A DNA stretch of 64,000 bases from Sphingopyxis sp. (GCF_016704835.1 NZ_JADIZJ010000002.1:248001-312000), one strand, 5' to 3'. Counted from the stretch's first letter, positions 49,816 through 58,696 are shown. Translations and numbers: made by a program. The notes: generated by a model from the letters alone, not told the origin.

Positions 49816-51237
49816 TCAGGGCAGCTCGGCGTCGCCACTATTCGCGAGAATCGCCAACACCGCGGTCCAGACGACCACATTTTGCCGCAGCTGGACCGGA
49901 TCGATCTTGTCCAGCGTGTCGTCGGGCGTGTGGTGGAGGTCGAAATAGCGCGTGCCATCCTGCGCCAGATCGATCGCTGGAACACCCGCCGCAACCAGCG
50001 CTCCGATGTCCGCGCCGCCAGCCGCGGGCTGTCGGCCGCGCACGACACCGAAGGGTGCGACCGCGGCGGCGAGCTGGTCCGCGAGCGACTTCGCGCTGTC
50101 GGGCAGCTTGAAATCGATCCGCCACACACGGTCGGCGCCGAAATCGGATTCGAGGGCGACCGCGTGCTTTGCTTTTCCATGTGCGTCGAAATATGCTTTG
50201 CCGCCGAATACGCCGACTTCTTCGGCGCCCGCCCACAGAATACGAATAGAGCGGCGCGGCTGGCCCGTCATCATCACATATTTGGCGGCAGCGGTAATGA
50301 TCCCGCATCCGGCAGCGTCGTCGATCGCCCCGGTGCCGAGGTCCCAGCTGTCGAGGTGGCACGCGATGATGATCGGGCTCGCGGCGGGATCGCTGCCCGG
50401 AACTTCGGCGATCACATTGCCCGACCTCTGCTGACCCAGGTCGCGCGGGGTGAGCAGCAATTTCATCCGCAGCGATTGTCGGCGGTCGCCACGATCGCCC
50501 AACTGACGCATGGCTTGCGTGCGCTCCCATTGGCGGACGAGCTGGTCGGCATCGGGGTTTGACAAAGCGGCGGCGGGGATCGGTTTTACGCCTGCCTCGA
50601 AATTGGTCACGCCGGTGTGCGGGTTTCGGTGATCGTCGGTGCCGATCGAGCGGATGACGATCGCTATCGCTCCCTTTTTCGCCGCAACATTAGGGCCGGT
50701 GAAGCGCCCGCGGCCATAGTAGCCATAGCCGCTGCCGTCCTGCGTCGGCGCCATCTTGTGGTCGATAAAGACGATCTTGCCCTTGACCAGCGTGTCAGGC
50801 GCCGCCTGCAACGCATCGAAACCGGCGAAATAGACGATCTCGCCTTCAATGCCTTTCGGGCCGGTCGATGCGCTATTGCCTAACGCGGCAATCGCCAGTT
50901 TCTGGGGATGAAAGGGACCGATAAGCGAAGCGGCTTCGTCGCCGCGGACCCAAGTCGGCATCGCGAATCTCTCTTCGCGGACGTTTTGGAACCCCATTTC
51001 CTTCAGGCGGCGGACGGCCCAATTGCGCGCCGCGGCTTCAGCCTCGGTCGCAGCCTGCCGCGGGCCGATTTCGGTGGTGAGGTCCTCGACGATCCACCAC
51101 CCAAGGTCTTTCCCCTGCTGCGCCAATTCGACCGCGGTCGGTGTGGGGGACGGCACGGGGCTTGCCGCGGCGTTGGCGGCGATGAGCGCGGCGGAGTTGA
51201 TGGCAAGGAGGCGAGCGGTGCGAGCGATGTTTTTCAT
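49816..51237 (-). CDS. M28 family metallopeptidase with PA domain
   Basis: A 473-aa exported aminopeptidase-like enzyme. Signal peptide: residues 1-25 (LLAINSAALIAANAAA). About 110-215 is a PA (protease-associated) insert (GIEGEIVYFAGFDALQ, TLVKGKIVFIDHKM). The two-zinc site is complete: ACHLDSWDLGTGAIDDAAGC (His, Asp), WAGAEEVGVFGGKAYFDAHG (Glu pair), VALESDFGAD (Asp) and YFDLHHTPDDTLD (last His). Such enzymes trim peptides in the periplasm. It is divergent from ettA, 132 bp away. Confidence 0.92.
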   Translation of the reverse strand: MKNIARTARLLAINSAALIAANAAASPVPSPTPTAVELAQQGKDLGWWIVEDLTTEIGPRQAATEAEAAARNWAVRRLKEMGFQNVREERFAMPTWVRGDEAASLIGPFHPQKLAIAALGNSASTGPKGIEGEIVYFAGFDALQAAPDTLVKGKIVFIDHKMAPTQDGSGYGYYGRGRFTGPNVAAKKGAIAIVIRSIGTDDHRNPHTGVTNFEAGVKPIPAAALSNPDADQLVRQWERTQAMRQLGDRGDRRQSLRMKLLLTPRDLGQQRSGNVIAEVPGSDPAASPIIIACHLDSWDLGTGAIDDAAGCGIITAAAKYVMMTGQPRRSIRILWAGAEEVGVFGGKAYFDAHGKAKHAVALESDFGADRVWRIDFKLPDSAKSLADQLAAAVAPFGVVRGRQPAAGGADIGALVAAGVPAIDLAQDGTRYFDLHHTPDDTLDKIDPVQLRQNVVVWTAVLAILANSGDAELP

Positions 51238-51369
51238 GGGGCAACCCTAGCGAGGAGCGGTTGCCAACGGCAAGCGTCGATTGCCAAGCTCGCCCCCATT
51301 CGCTAACCGGCCCACGATTCAGTCTCTTCCGGCCGCGCGCGCGGCTCAGCCCAAATCCGGAGCATTTCC

Positions 51370-53049
51370 ATGGCCGCCCAATATAGTTTCGTGATCAAGG
51401 GTCTGAACAAGACCTATCCCGGTGCGCAAAAGCCGACGCTCAAGGATCTGAGCCTGCAATTCTATCCCGATGCCAAAATCGGCATCGTCGGTCCGAACGG
51501 CACCGGTAAATCGACGCTGATGAAGATCATGGCGGGCATCGACACAGAATTCACCGGCGAAGCATGGGCAGGCGACGGCATCACTGTCGGCTACCTGGCA
51601 CAGGAACCCGAGCTCGACCCGACCAAGACGGTCAAAGAGAACGTCATGGACGGCGTTCGCGGCGTCGCCGACATGATGGACCGCTTCAACGAGATCAGCA
51701 CGCTGATGGCCGACCCGCCCGCCGACGCCGATTTCGATGCGTTGATGGAGGAAATGGGGACGCTGCAGGAAAAGATCGATGCGGTCGATGGCTGGACGCT
51801 CGACAACCAGCTCGAGATCGCGATGGAGGCCTTGCGTTGTCCGCCGGGCGATATGGGCGTGCAGAGCCTGTCGGGCGGCGAAAAGCGCCGCATCGCGCTC
51901 ACCCGTCTGCTGCTCGAGAAGCCGTCGATCCTGCTGCTCGACGAACCGACCAACCATCTTGACGCGGAAAGCGTCGCGTGGCTCGAAAAGCATCTTGTCG
52001 ATTATCCGGGCAATGTCATCCTCGTCACCCACGATCGCTACTTTCTCGACAACGTCGTGAACTGGATCCTCGAACTCGATCGCGGCCGCTATTTTGTCTA
52101 TGAGGGCAATTATTCGACCTATCTGGAAAAGAAGGGCAAGCGTCTCGAGCAGGAGTCGCGCGAGGACGCCGGTCGCCAGAAGGCGATCAAGGACGAACTC
52201 GAGTGGATCCGACAGTCGCCGAAGGCCCGTCAGGCCAAATCGAAAGCGCGTATCAAAAGTTTCGACCAGCTGGTCGAAGCGCAGGAAAAGCGCATCCCCG
52301 GCAAGGCGCAGATCGTCATTCAGGTGCCGCAGCGCCTGGGCGGCAAGGTGATCGAGGTCGAGAATATCTCGAAGGCCTATGGCGACAAACTGCTGTTCGA
52401 AAACCTGTCCTTCTCGCTGCCACCGGGTGGCATCGTCGGTGTGATCGGCCCGAACGGCGCGGGTAAATCGACCCTGTTCAAGCTGATCACCGGGCAAGAA
52501 ACGCCCGACAGCGGCAAGGTCGTCATCGGCGACACCGTCCACCTGGGGTTCGTCGACCAGAGCCGCGATGATCTGAAGCCCGACAACAATGTCTGGCAGG
52601 AAATTTCGGGCGGCGCCGAAATGATGAATATCGGCAAACACGAGATGCAGACGCGCGCTTATGTGGGCGCCTTCAACTTCAAGGGCGTCGACCAGCAGAA
52701 GAAGGTCGGCCAGCTGTCGGGCGGCGAACGCAACCGCGTCCATATGGCGAAGATGCTGAAGCAGGGCGGCAACGTCCTGCTGCTCGACGAACCGACCAAC
52801 GATCTCGACACCGAAACGCTCGCCGCGCTCGAAGAAGCGCTCGAAAACTTCGCCGGCTGCGCGGTGGTCATCAGCCATGATCGCTTCTTCCTCGATCGCC
52901 TCGCGACGCACATCCTGGCGTTCGAAGGCAACAGCCACGTCGAATGGTTCGAAGGCAATTTCGAATCCTATGAAGAAGACAAGATCCGCCGCCTCGGCGA
53001 CGATGCGACGCGCCCGCATGCAACATCGTACAAGAAGCTGACGCGCTGA
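51370..53049 (+). CDS. ettA: Energy-dependent translational throttle protein EttA (ABC-F)
   Basis: A soluble ABC-F ATPase that binds the ribosomal E site and gates the first elongation steps according to ATP/ADP. The 559-aa protein has two nucleotide-binding domains: Walker A VGPNGTGKSTLMK and IGPNGAGKSTLFK, signatures QSLSGGEKRRIALT and GQLSGGERNRVHM, Walker B SILLLDEPTNHLD and VLLLDEPTNDLD. The linker (P-site tRNA interaction motif) between them contains EWIRQSPKARQAKSKARI. The DGVRGVADMMDRFNEIS arm region is typical of EttA rather than Uup. The thioesterase gene follows four bases later. Confidence 0.95.
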   Translation: MAAQYSFVIKGLNKTYPGAQKPTLKDLSLQFYPDAKIGIVGPNGTGKSTLMKIMAGIDTEFTGEAWAGDGITVGYLAQEPELDPTKTVKENVMDGVRGVADMMDRFNEISTLMADPPADADFDALMEEMGTLQEKIDAVDGWTLDNQLEIAMEALRCPPGDMGVQSLSGGEKRRIALTRLLLEKPSILLLDEPTNHLDAESVAWLEKHLVDYPGNVILVTHDRYFLDNVVNWILELDRGRYFVYEGNYSTYLEKKGKRLEQESREDAGRQKAIKDELEWIRQSPKARQAKSKARIKSFDQLVEAQEKRIPGKAQIVIQVPQRLGGKVIEVENISKAYGDKLLFENLSFSLPPGGIVGVIGPNGAGKSTLFKLITGQETPDSGKVVIGDTVHLGFVDQSRDDLKPDNNVWQEISGGAEMMNIGKHEMQTRAYVGAFNFKGVDQQKKVGQLSGGERNRVHMAKMLKQGGNVLLLDEPTNDLDTETLAALEEALENFAGCAVVISHDRFFLDRLATHILAFEGNSHVEWFEGNFESYEEDKIRRLGDDATRPHATSYKKLTR

Positions 53050-53053
53050 CCTG

Positions 53054-53500
53054 ATGGCGGGGGAGGCGGTTCCGATTTCGTCGAACGCGATCCGTTTGGA
53101 TGCGGACGCGCTCAACGCTTTCATGGCGGAGGCCTTCCCCCACTCGGTGCCCGGTTCGCGCGGAACTGTTGTGTCGGCGGTGCCCGGGCATATCCAGGCG
53201 CGGATGGACCCGAATGAAAATGCCTTGCGTCCCGGCGGGCTGATCTCCGGCCCGACGCAGATGGGGTTCGCGGACATGGCGGCCTATGCGCTCGTCCTCG
53301 CGCATATCGGCCCCGTGGCAATGGCAGTGACCAGCGCGCTCAATTACCTGTTCCTGCGTCCATGCCGCCCGGGGCCGCTGTTCGCCGACGCCCATATGCT
53401 GCGGCTCGGCAAGCGGCTCGCGGTGATGGATGTGCGGATATGGACCGACGATCCTGCCAAGCCGGTCGGGCAAGCGAACGTGACCTACGCGATTCCTTGA
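53054..53500 (+). CDS. PaaI-type hotdog thioesterase
   Basis: A 148-aa single hotdog-fold protein. The core motif NALRPGGLISGPTQMGFADM followed by AAYALVLAHIG fits the PaaI/4HBT-II group, where the Gly-rich turn and following helix form the CoA-ester site; strands AMAVTSALNYLFLRP and GKRLAVMDVRIW complete the fold. The usual catalytic Asp is replaced or shifted (M-G-F-A-D), so the exact reaction is uncertain. It starts with ATG 53054, four bases after ettA, and is likely co-transcribed. Confidence 0.85.
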   Translation: MAGEAVPISSNAIRLDADALNAFMAEAFPHSVPGSRGTVVSAVPGHIQARMDPNENALRPGGLISGPTQMGFADMAAYALVLAHIGPVAMAVTSALNYLFLRPCRPGPLFADAHMLRLGKRLAVMDVRIWTDDPAKPVGQANVTYAIP

Positions 53501-53571
53501 GCGTCACTGCCACGCGTGTTTTGCTTTCGCCCGGCTGTGTTATATCAACAATACAATTGGGGAGGATCATC

Positions 53572-54144
53572 ATGCGAATTGCTCTTGTTGCCGCTGCCTT
53601 GCTGTCGGTCGCCGTTTTGCCTGCCGAGGCGCAGATGCGGACCGATCCCGCCGTCATCGCCGAACAGAAGGCTGCGATCGCCAAACTGGCGAAGCTGCAT
53701 GGCGAATGGCGCGGTACGGCGACGATCACGTCGCCAGCCGGCACGATCAAACTGGTGCAGACCGAGCGGACCGGCCCGATGCTCGACGGCACCGCGCTGG
53801 TGATCGAGGGACGCGGCTATGACGAGGCAGGCAAGCTCGCCTTTAACGCCTTTGCGGTGATCTCCTACGACGCCGCGACCAATCAATATGCGATGAACAG
53901 CTGGACCGATGGCCGCGCCGGAAAATTCCCCTTTGCGGTGACCGACACCGGCTTTGAATGGAGCATTCCGGTCCCGAACGGCGCGACCATCAAATATGCG
54001 GCGACAATCGTCGACGGCAAATGGACCGAGGTCGGCAGCTATGTCGGGGCTGGCATGCCGCCGGTCGAGTTTGCGAAGCTGGAGGTGGCGCGGATCGGTG
54101 ATACCGATTGGCCTGCTGCTGGGTTTGTTACCGCCAAACCCTGA
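53572..54144 (+). CDS. Exported DUF1579-like lipocalin-fold protein
   Basis: A 190-aa protein with a signal peptide (LVAAALLSVAVLPAEA, cleaved before QMRTDP). The mature part resembles DUF1579-type beta-barrel proteins: LAKLHGEWRGTATITSPAG at the start, repeated beta strands (AFAVISYDAATNQYAMNSWT), and DTGFEWSIPVPNGATIKYAA. Function unknown; ligand binding in the periplasm is a guess. GGGGAGG precedes the ATG at 53572; a possible -10 TATATC lies at 53541. A long palindromic repeat follows its stop. Confidence 0.8.
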   Translation: MRIALVAAALLSVAVLPAEAQMRTDPAVIAEQKAAIAKLAKLHGEWRGTATITSPAGTIKLVQTERTGPMLDGTALVIEGRGYDEAGKLAFNAFAVISYDAATNQYAMNSWTDGRAGKFPFAVTDTGFEWSIPVPNGATIKYAATIVDGKWTEVGSYVGAGMPPVEFAKLEVARIGDTDWPAAGFVTAKP

Positions 54145-54152
54145 GTCTATGT

Positions 54153-54287
54153 GATCCTCCCTGTCGCGCAGCGATGGGGAGGTGGCAGCGCGAAGCGCTG
54201 ACGGAGGGGCCATGGCGCGACGGTCGCCGCCCGTCCACCATCCGCTTCGCGGAAGGTCCTCCCCATCGCTGCGCGACAGGGAGGATC
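54153..54287. repeat. Head-to-head palindromic repeat (BIME/MITE-like)
   Basis: Perfect 30-bp inverted repeat: left arm 54153-54182 begins GATCCTCCCTGTCGCGCAGC, right arm 54258-54287 is its exact complement. The 75-bp interior holds a second small palindrome (CAGCGC-GAA-GCGCTG). It lies between the convergent DUF1579-like and DUF2846-like genes. Similar CCTCCC...GATGGGGAGG units are frequent intergenic repeats in sphingomonads, as I recall. It looks like two REP units placed head to head. No coding content. Confidence 0.85.
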
Positions 54288-54294
54288 GATCAAG

Positions 54295-54657
54295 TCAGGT
54301 CGGCGGCACTTCCCACAGCACCAATTTGGTGGCGTGAACATCCTCACGCGCCTTGGCGGCGTCGAGGCGTTCCAGCTTGATGCTGCCTTTCAAGGCGCCC
54401 ATCTCGATCATCGCGCCGATCACGACGACCCCGCCCGCGCCGACTTCGATGTCAAATTCGGCGGGATGCGCCAGCTTCGCCTTGGCGGTCGCGATATGCA
54501 GGTGATGCGTCCCCGGCGCGACATCGGCCATCAACATCTGGCCCGACTTGATCTGACCTTTCGCCGATCCGTCGAGCGTCACGTTCATGCCTTGCAGCGC
54601 AGCGACAAAGCCGCGGCGAGTCACATAGATGCGCGCCTTGCCGGTCGGCGCCTGCAT
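54295..54657 (-). CDS. DUF2846-like small protein
   Basis: A 120-aa beta-rich protein: KARIYVTRRGFVAALQGMNV, LDGSAKGQIKSGQMLMADVA, PGTHHLHIATAKAK and a C-terminal strand-turn region. The A-x-IYVxR start, the GxIKSGxxL turn and the PGxH strand resemble DUF2846, usually periplasmic or lipid-anchored. No signal peptide is seen from ATG 54657. The frame is open upstream to the stop of the preceding small membrane gene but has no conventional start there. It is last in the leftward operon carbonic anhydrase - small membrane protein - this gene. Confidence 0.68.
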   Translation of the reverse strand: MQAPTGKARIYVTRRGFVAALQGMNVTLDGSAKGQIKSGQMLMADVAPGTHHLHIATAKAKLAHPAEFDIEVGAGGVVVIGAMIEMGALKGSIKLERLDAAKAREDVHATKLVLWEVPPT

Positions 54658-54720
54658 CGTTCGCGCATCGGCTATTGTCGCCGTATCGGCCTTGGTGCCG
54701 CTCGTGTTGCTCGACAGCGC

Positions 54721-54873
54721 TCAGAAACAGAAGATGACGATGCCGCCGATCAGCAGCACCGACAGGACGAGCAAGGTTCCCGGCGACAGCACGCTCGCCA
54801 GCGATGGTCCCATGAACGCGCCGACCACCGCCGCCACGAAAATGAGGGTCAGCCACATTGCATTCTTGCTCAT
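54721..54873 (-). CDS. Small membrane protein (50 aa)
   Basis: A 50-aa protein almost entirely hydrophobic, with two helices (WLTLIFVAAVVGAFMGPSLA and TLLVLSVLLIGGIVIFCF) joined by a short SVLSPG turn. GGGAGAAGCGAT precedes the ATG at 54873. It lies 14 bp after the carbonic anhydrase gene and 63 bp before the DUF2846-like gene. Function unknown. Confidence 0.72.
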   Translation of the reverse strand: MSKNAMWLTLIFVAAVVGAFMGPSLASVLSPGTLLVLSVLLIGGIVIFCF

Positions 54874-54887
54874 ATCGCTTCTCCCGT

Positions 54888-55529
54888 TCAGGCGGCGGGC
54901 AGAAATTCTCCCGTCGCTTCGTTCAATAGGTGCAACACCCCGTCGCTGATCGCAAAAAACGCGCCGCGGACACGCAGCGCGCCGCGCCGCTCCTTTTCCT
55001 GGATGCACGGAAACGTGCGAAGGTTGTCGATGCTAACGCGCACCGCGGCCATTTCCATCGCGCGACCGGCGTCGCGGTTGTCGATGTCGCTATGGTCGCG
55101 CCGGACTTGCTCGCTGGCGTCGTCGAGCATCGCGATCCAGTCGGCGATAAAACCGCCGCGCCCCGGTTCGGCGCCCGCCATCGAACGGTGCAGCGCGGCG
55201 TGACAGCCGCCGCACAGGCCATGGCCCATGACGACGATTTCCTCGACGCGCAGGAACTGGACCGCAAATTCGAGCGCCGCCGACACGCCATGGCGGCCCG
55301 GCGTCGTTTCGAACGGCGGCACCAGCGCGGCGACATTGCGGACAACAAAAATTTCACCGGGATTGGTGTCGAAAATCTGCGACGGTTCGACGCGGCTGTC
55401 GGAGCAGGCGATCACCATCACCTTTGGCGCCTGGCCCTCGGCCAACCCGTCCCAACGCTCGCGCTGTTCCTGCCAGCCGCCGTTACGGAAACGACGATAA
55501 CCGTCGATCATATCTGCAAAGTGAGTCAT
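54888..55529 (-). CDS. Beta-class carbonic anhydrase
   Basis: Reversible hydration of CO2 in the cytoplasm. The 213-aa protein has the zinc ligands C42 in VIACSDSRVEP, H103 and C106 in VVMGHGLCGGC, and the catalytic dyad D44-R46. NPGEIFVVRNVAALVPPFE and GVSAALEFAVQFLRVEEIVV are typical for the family. It is first in a three-gene leftward operon and divergent from lipA across 62 bp. Confidence 0.95.
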   Translation of the reverse strand: MTHFADMIDGYRRFRNGGWQEQRERWDGLAEGQAPKVMVIACSDSRVEPSQIFDTNPGEIFVVRNVAALVPPFETTPGRHGVSAALEFAVQFLRVEEIVVMGHGLCGGCHAALHRSMAGAEPGRGGFIADWIAMLDDASEQVRRDHSDIDNRDAGRAMEMAAVRVSIDNLRTFPCIQEKERRGALRVRGAFFAISDGVLHLLNEATGEFLPAA

Positions 55530-55591
55530 GCACGCGCCTTAGCATAGCCAGAGAGGTTGAGAAGAGCCGCGCGCGCGACTATGTGGGCGAA

Positions 55592-56527
55592 ATGAACGCT
55601 CCCGCACAGCCCGCCGCCACGCCCAGCCAGCGCCAGCGCAAACCGGATTGGATCCGCGTCAAGGCGCCGACCAGCCCGGGCTATGCCGAAACGCGCAAGC
55701 TGATGCGCGAGCTGAACCTGAACACCGTGTGCGAAGAGGCGGCGTGCCCGAACATCGGCGAATGCTGGACCAAAAAGCATGCGACGGTGATGATCCTGGG
55801 CGACACTTGCACCCGCGCCTGTGCTTTCTGCAACGTCAAGACCGGGATGCCGCGCGCCGTCGACCTGCTTGAGCCTGAACATACCGCAATTGCGGCGGCG
55901 AAAATGGGGCTCAGTCATATTGTCATCACCTCGGTCGATCGCGACGACCTGCCCGACGGCGGTGCGAGCCAGTTCGTCAAGGTGATCAATGCGCTGCGCC
56001 GCGAAACCCCGCAAACGACGATCGAAATCCTGACCCCCGACTTTCGCAACAAGCCCGAAAGCGCGATTGCGGCGATCGTCGATGCGCGGCCAGACGTGTA
56101 TAACCACAATCTTGAAACCGTACCGCGCCTCTATCCGACGATCCGCCCCGGTGCGCGCTATTATGCCTCGCTGCGCCTGCTCGAAAGCGTCAAGCGCCGC
56201 GATCCGTCGATCTTCACCAAATCGGGGATCATGCTCGGCCTCGGCGAACAGCGGATGGAGGTGCATCAGGTGATGGACGACATGCGCAGCGCCGACATCG
56301 ATTTCATGACGATGGGCCAGTATCTCCAGCCGACGCCGAAGCATGCCAAGGTGATCGACTTCGTGACGCCACAGGCGTTCGACGCCTTTGCCCAGATTGC
56401 GCGCGCAAAGGGATTTCTCCAAGTCGCTTCGTCGCCGCTTACGCGCTCAAGCTATCACGCCGGCGACGATTTCGAGCGGATGCGTGCGGCGCGCGAGGCG
56501 CAGCTGGCGCGCGCCAGCGCCGGCTGA
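55592..56527 (+). CDS. lipA: Lipoyl synthase
   Basis: Radical-SAM enzyme that inserts two sulfurs into octanoyl groups on lipoate-dependent complexes. The 311-aa protein has the auxiliary cluster motif CEEAACPNIGECW, the radical-SAM CxxxCxxC motif GDTCTRACAFCNVKTG, and the C-terminal RSSYHAGD motif (SSPLTRSSYHAGDDF) that binds the auxiliary cluster. I start at ATG 55592, which removes an unrelated leader. The COQ10/RatA-type gene follows at 8 bp, an arrangement known in alphaproteobacteria. Confidence 0.97.
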   Translation: MNAPAQPAATPSQRQRKPDWIRVKAPTSPGYAETRKLMRELNLNTVCEEAACPNIGECWTKKHATVMILGDTCTRACAFCNVKTGMPRAVDLLEPEHTAIAAAKMGLSHIVITSVDRDDLPDGGASQFVKVINALRRETPQTTIEILTPDFRNKPESAIAAIVDARPDVYNHNLETVPRLYPTIRPGARYYASLRLLESVKRRDPSIFTKSGIMLGLGEQRMEVHQVMDDMRSADIDFMTMGQYLQPTPKHAKVIDFVTPQAFDAFAQIARAKGFLQVASSPLTRSSYHAGDDFERMRAAREAQLARASAG

Positions 56528-56535
56528 AGCCGCTC

Positions 56536-57015
56536 TTGCCCAGGCATCACGAAACTCGCGTCCTGCCGTACAGCGACGAGCAGATGTTCGCGCTCGTCAC
56601 CGATATCGAGCGATATCCCGAATTCCTGCCTTGGGTAATCGCGCTGCGGATCCGCAGCGACAGCGAGCATGAGGCGGTCGCCGACATGATCGTCGGGTTC
56701 AAGGGGCTGCGTGAAAGCTTTTCGTGCCGCGTCCACAAGGACCGTCCGCGTGCCGTCACCGTCAGCTATATCGACGGCCCGATGCGCCACCTCAGCAATG
56801 AATGGCAATTTGCGCCCGTCGAAGGCGGCGGCTGCCGCGTCGATTTCATGGTCGATTTCGCTTTCCGCAGTCGCATGTTCGAGGCACTCGCGGGGCAGAT
56901 GTTCGACAAGGCGCTGCGCAAGATGACCGCAGTGTTCGAAACGCGCGCCGACGATCTTTACGGGGCGGGCAGGGTGATGTCTTCGGAAGGGCGCAGTTCG
57001 TCCTTTTCGGGCTGA
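56536..57015 (+). CDS. COQ10/RatA-type START-domain protein
   Basis: A 159-aa polyketide cyclase/START-like protein. It shows the family start RHHETRVLPYSDEQMFALV, then DIERYPEFLPWVIALRI and the C-terminal FDKALRKMTAVFETRADDLY. Homologues bind coenzyme Q (COQ10) or, in E. coli RatA, affect ribosome association; in alphaproteobacteria a ubiquinone-related role is more likely. The start is TTG 56536. Its last 58 bases overlap the convergent pncC gene. Confidence 0.88.
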   Translation: MPRHHETRVLPYSDEQMFALVTDIERYPEFLPWVIALRIRSDSEHEAVADMIVGFKGLRESFSCRVHKDRPRAVTVSYIDGPMRHLSNEWQFAPVEGGGCRVDFMVDFAFRSRMFEALAGQMFDKALRKMTAVFETRADDLYGAGRVMSSEGRSSSFSG

Positions 57016-57521
57016 AGCAGGTCGAGCGCGAACAGCGTCGCATGATGGCGGATCGCGGCGCGATCACCGCCTTCAAACTGCACTCGCTGGGTGAAATAAT
57101 CATCCGAATTCTGGCCGCGCAACGCGCGCGCGAAAACAACCAGCCCGACCGGTTTCTTTTCCGATCCGCCCCCCGGACCGGCGATGCCCGTGATTGCGAC
57201 GGCTATATCGGCGTCGCTGTTGGCCAATGCGCCGGTCGCCATGGCCCACGCCGTCGCCAGCGAGACTTCGCCGAAGGTTTCGAGAATTTCGCTGCTGACG
57301 TCGAGCTGGCTCTGCTTAGCATGACCCGAATAGGTGATGAAACCCGCCGAAAACACGTCAGAACTGCCGGCAATGTCGGTGAGCGCGGCGCTGACCATGC
57401 CGCCGGTGCAGCTTTCCGCGACCGCAACTTTGCGGCCCGCGGCGCGATTGTTGGCGAGCACGCTGGTAGCGAGCGCATTGCGCACGGCAAACCGCGATTC
57501 ATCGTCAGGCAGCACGGTCAA
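56958..57521 (-). CDS. pncC: Nicotinamide-nucleotide amidohydrolase (CinA C-domain type)
   Basis: Hydrolyses NMN to NaMN, recycling pyridine nucleotides. The 187-aa protein is the stand-alone CinA C-terminal domain, without the N-terminal pyrophosphatase-like domain. Motifs are KVAVAESCTGGMVSAALTDI, VFSAGFITYSGHAKQSQLDV, ATGALANSDADIAVAITGIA and GPGGGSEKKPVGLVVFA. The TTG at 57521 overlaps the ispDF stop; a GTG two codons later is possible. The 3' end overlaps the convergent COQ10/RatA-type gene by 58 bp. Confidence 0.92.
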   Translation of the reverse strand: MTVLPDDESRFAVRNALATSVLANNRAAGRKVAVAESCTGGMVSAALTDIAGSSDVFSAGFITYSGHAKQSQLDVSSEILETFGEVSLATAWAMATGALANSDADIAVAITGIAGPGGGSEKKPVGLVVFARALRGQNSDDYFTQRVQFEGGDRAAIRHHATLFALDLLQPEKDELRPSEDITLPAP

Positions 57522-58696
57522 TTCTCCGGAAGTTGCAAAGTCGCGACAGCCTGCGCAGCGATCCCCTCGCGGCGACCGGTGAACCCCAGCCGCTCTGTCG
57601 TTGTCGCTTTCACACTAACCCGGTCGAGCGGAATGGCAAGGATTTCAGCGATCCGGGCGCGTATTGCTAAACGGTGCGGGCCGATTTTCGGCGCCTCGGC
57701 GATTATGGTCAGGTCGACATGGTCGATCCGCCCGCCGCGCGCCAGAACGCGCTCCCCGGCAAAGCTCAGGAAGCGGTGCGATGCGGCGCCGCGCCATTGC
57801 GGGTCGCTGGGCGGAAAATGGTCGCCGATATCGCCGTCGGCTAGCGCACCGAGGATCGCATCGGTCAGTGAATGAAGCCCGACGTCGGCATCGCTATGGC
57901 CTTCAAGGCCATGACTATGCTTAATTTCTATGCCGCCGATCCACAGCGGCTTATCGGCGACGAGGCGGTGGACATCATAGCCCATGCCGATGGCGGTCCG
58001 TGTCATTGTCATGGTCCCCAACAGTTCGGAGAGGATGGCCATATCCTCGGCATAAGTCAGTTTGTGAAGCCGCGCATCGCCGGGCACCGTCGTCACTGCG
58101 ATGCCCAAATGGCGCACAAGCTGGGCGTCGTCGGTCGCCGTCGCATCGATCGCCGCGGCATGGGCGGCACGCAATGTCCCAAGGCGGAACGCCTGCGGGG
58201 TCTGAACGCGAGCGAGCGCGCTCCTGTCGACCACGTTGCCCGCGACGCTGTCGGCTTGCTCGACGAGCGTATCGGAGACAGGCAGGGTGGGGATCGCGGC
58301 GGCAGCGTCGCCAAGCGCAACGAGAAGGCGATCGATGACCTCGGCGATCACCCCCGGCCGCGCGGCGTCGTGGACGAGCACCGGTGTAGCGTCATCGCGA
58401 TCCGTCAGCGCAGCCAGCGCGTTGGCAACCGACTGCTGCCGCTCGGCCCCAGGACTGGCAGAAATCCAGCCTTTCGGTAGCGTTTCGATTGCCGCCATGA
58501 CGTCATCATTTGCAATCAGCACGCCGCCGCCGATCGCAGGGTGCGCGGCAAAGGCATCGAGGCTCCAGCGCAGCACCTCTTTGCCGCCCAGCATAGCAAG
58601 TTGCTTGGGTACAGTGAAACCGGCCCGGCTACCGTTGCCGCCCGCAAGCAAGATAACCATCGCGCGCGGCGGGGTGGAAGGAGCGGACTCGGTCAT
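57518..58696 (-). CDS. ispDF: Bifunctional IspD/IspF enzyme
   Basis: Catalyses two steps of the MEP isoprenoid pathway: CDP-ME formation and MEcPP cyclisation. The 392-aa fusion has IspD at residues 1-225 (MVILLAGGNGSRAG, VPKQLAMLGGKEVLRWSLDA, VLVHDAARPGV) and IspF at about 230-392 (IGMGYDVHRLV, KHSHGLEGHSDADVGLHSLT, DAILGALADGDIGDHFPPSD, VKATTTERLGFTGRREGIAA). The fusion is usual in alphaproteobacteria. Its stop overlaps pncC (TTGA). It is divergent from dusB across 95 bp. Confidence 0.96.
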   Translation of the reverse strand: MTESAPSTPPRAMVILLAGGNGSRAGFTVPKQLAMLGGKEVLRWSLDAFAAHPAIGGGVLIANDDVMAAIETLPKGWISASPGAERQQSVANALAALTDRDDATPVLVHDAARPGVIAEVIDRLLVALGDAAAAIPTLPVSDTLVEQADSVAGNVVDRSALARVQTPQAFRLGTLRAAHAAAIDATATDDAQLVRHLGIAVTTVPGDARLHKLTYAEDMAILSELLGTMTMTRTAIGMGYDVHRLVADKPLWIGGIEIKHSHGLEGHSDADVGLHSLTDAILGALADGDIGDHFPPSDPQWRGAASHRFLSFAGERVLARGGRIDHVDLTIIAEAPKIGPHRLAIRARIAEILAIPLDRVSVKATTTERLGFTGRREGIAAQAVATLQLPEN

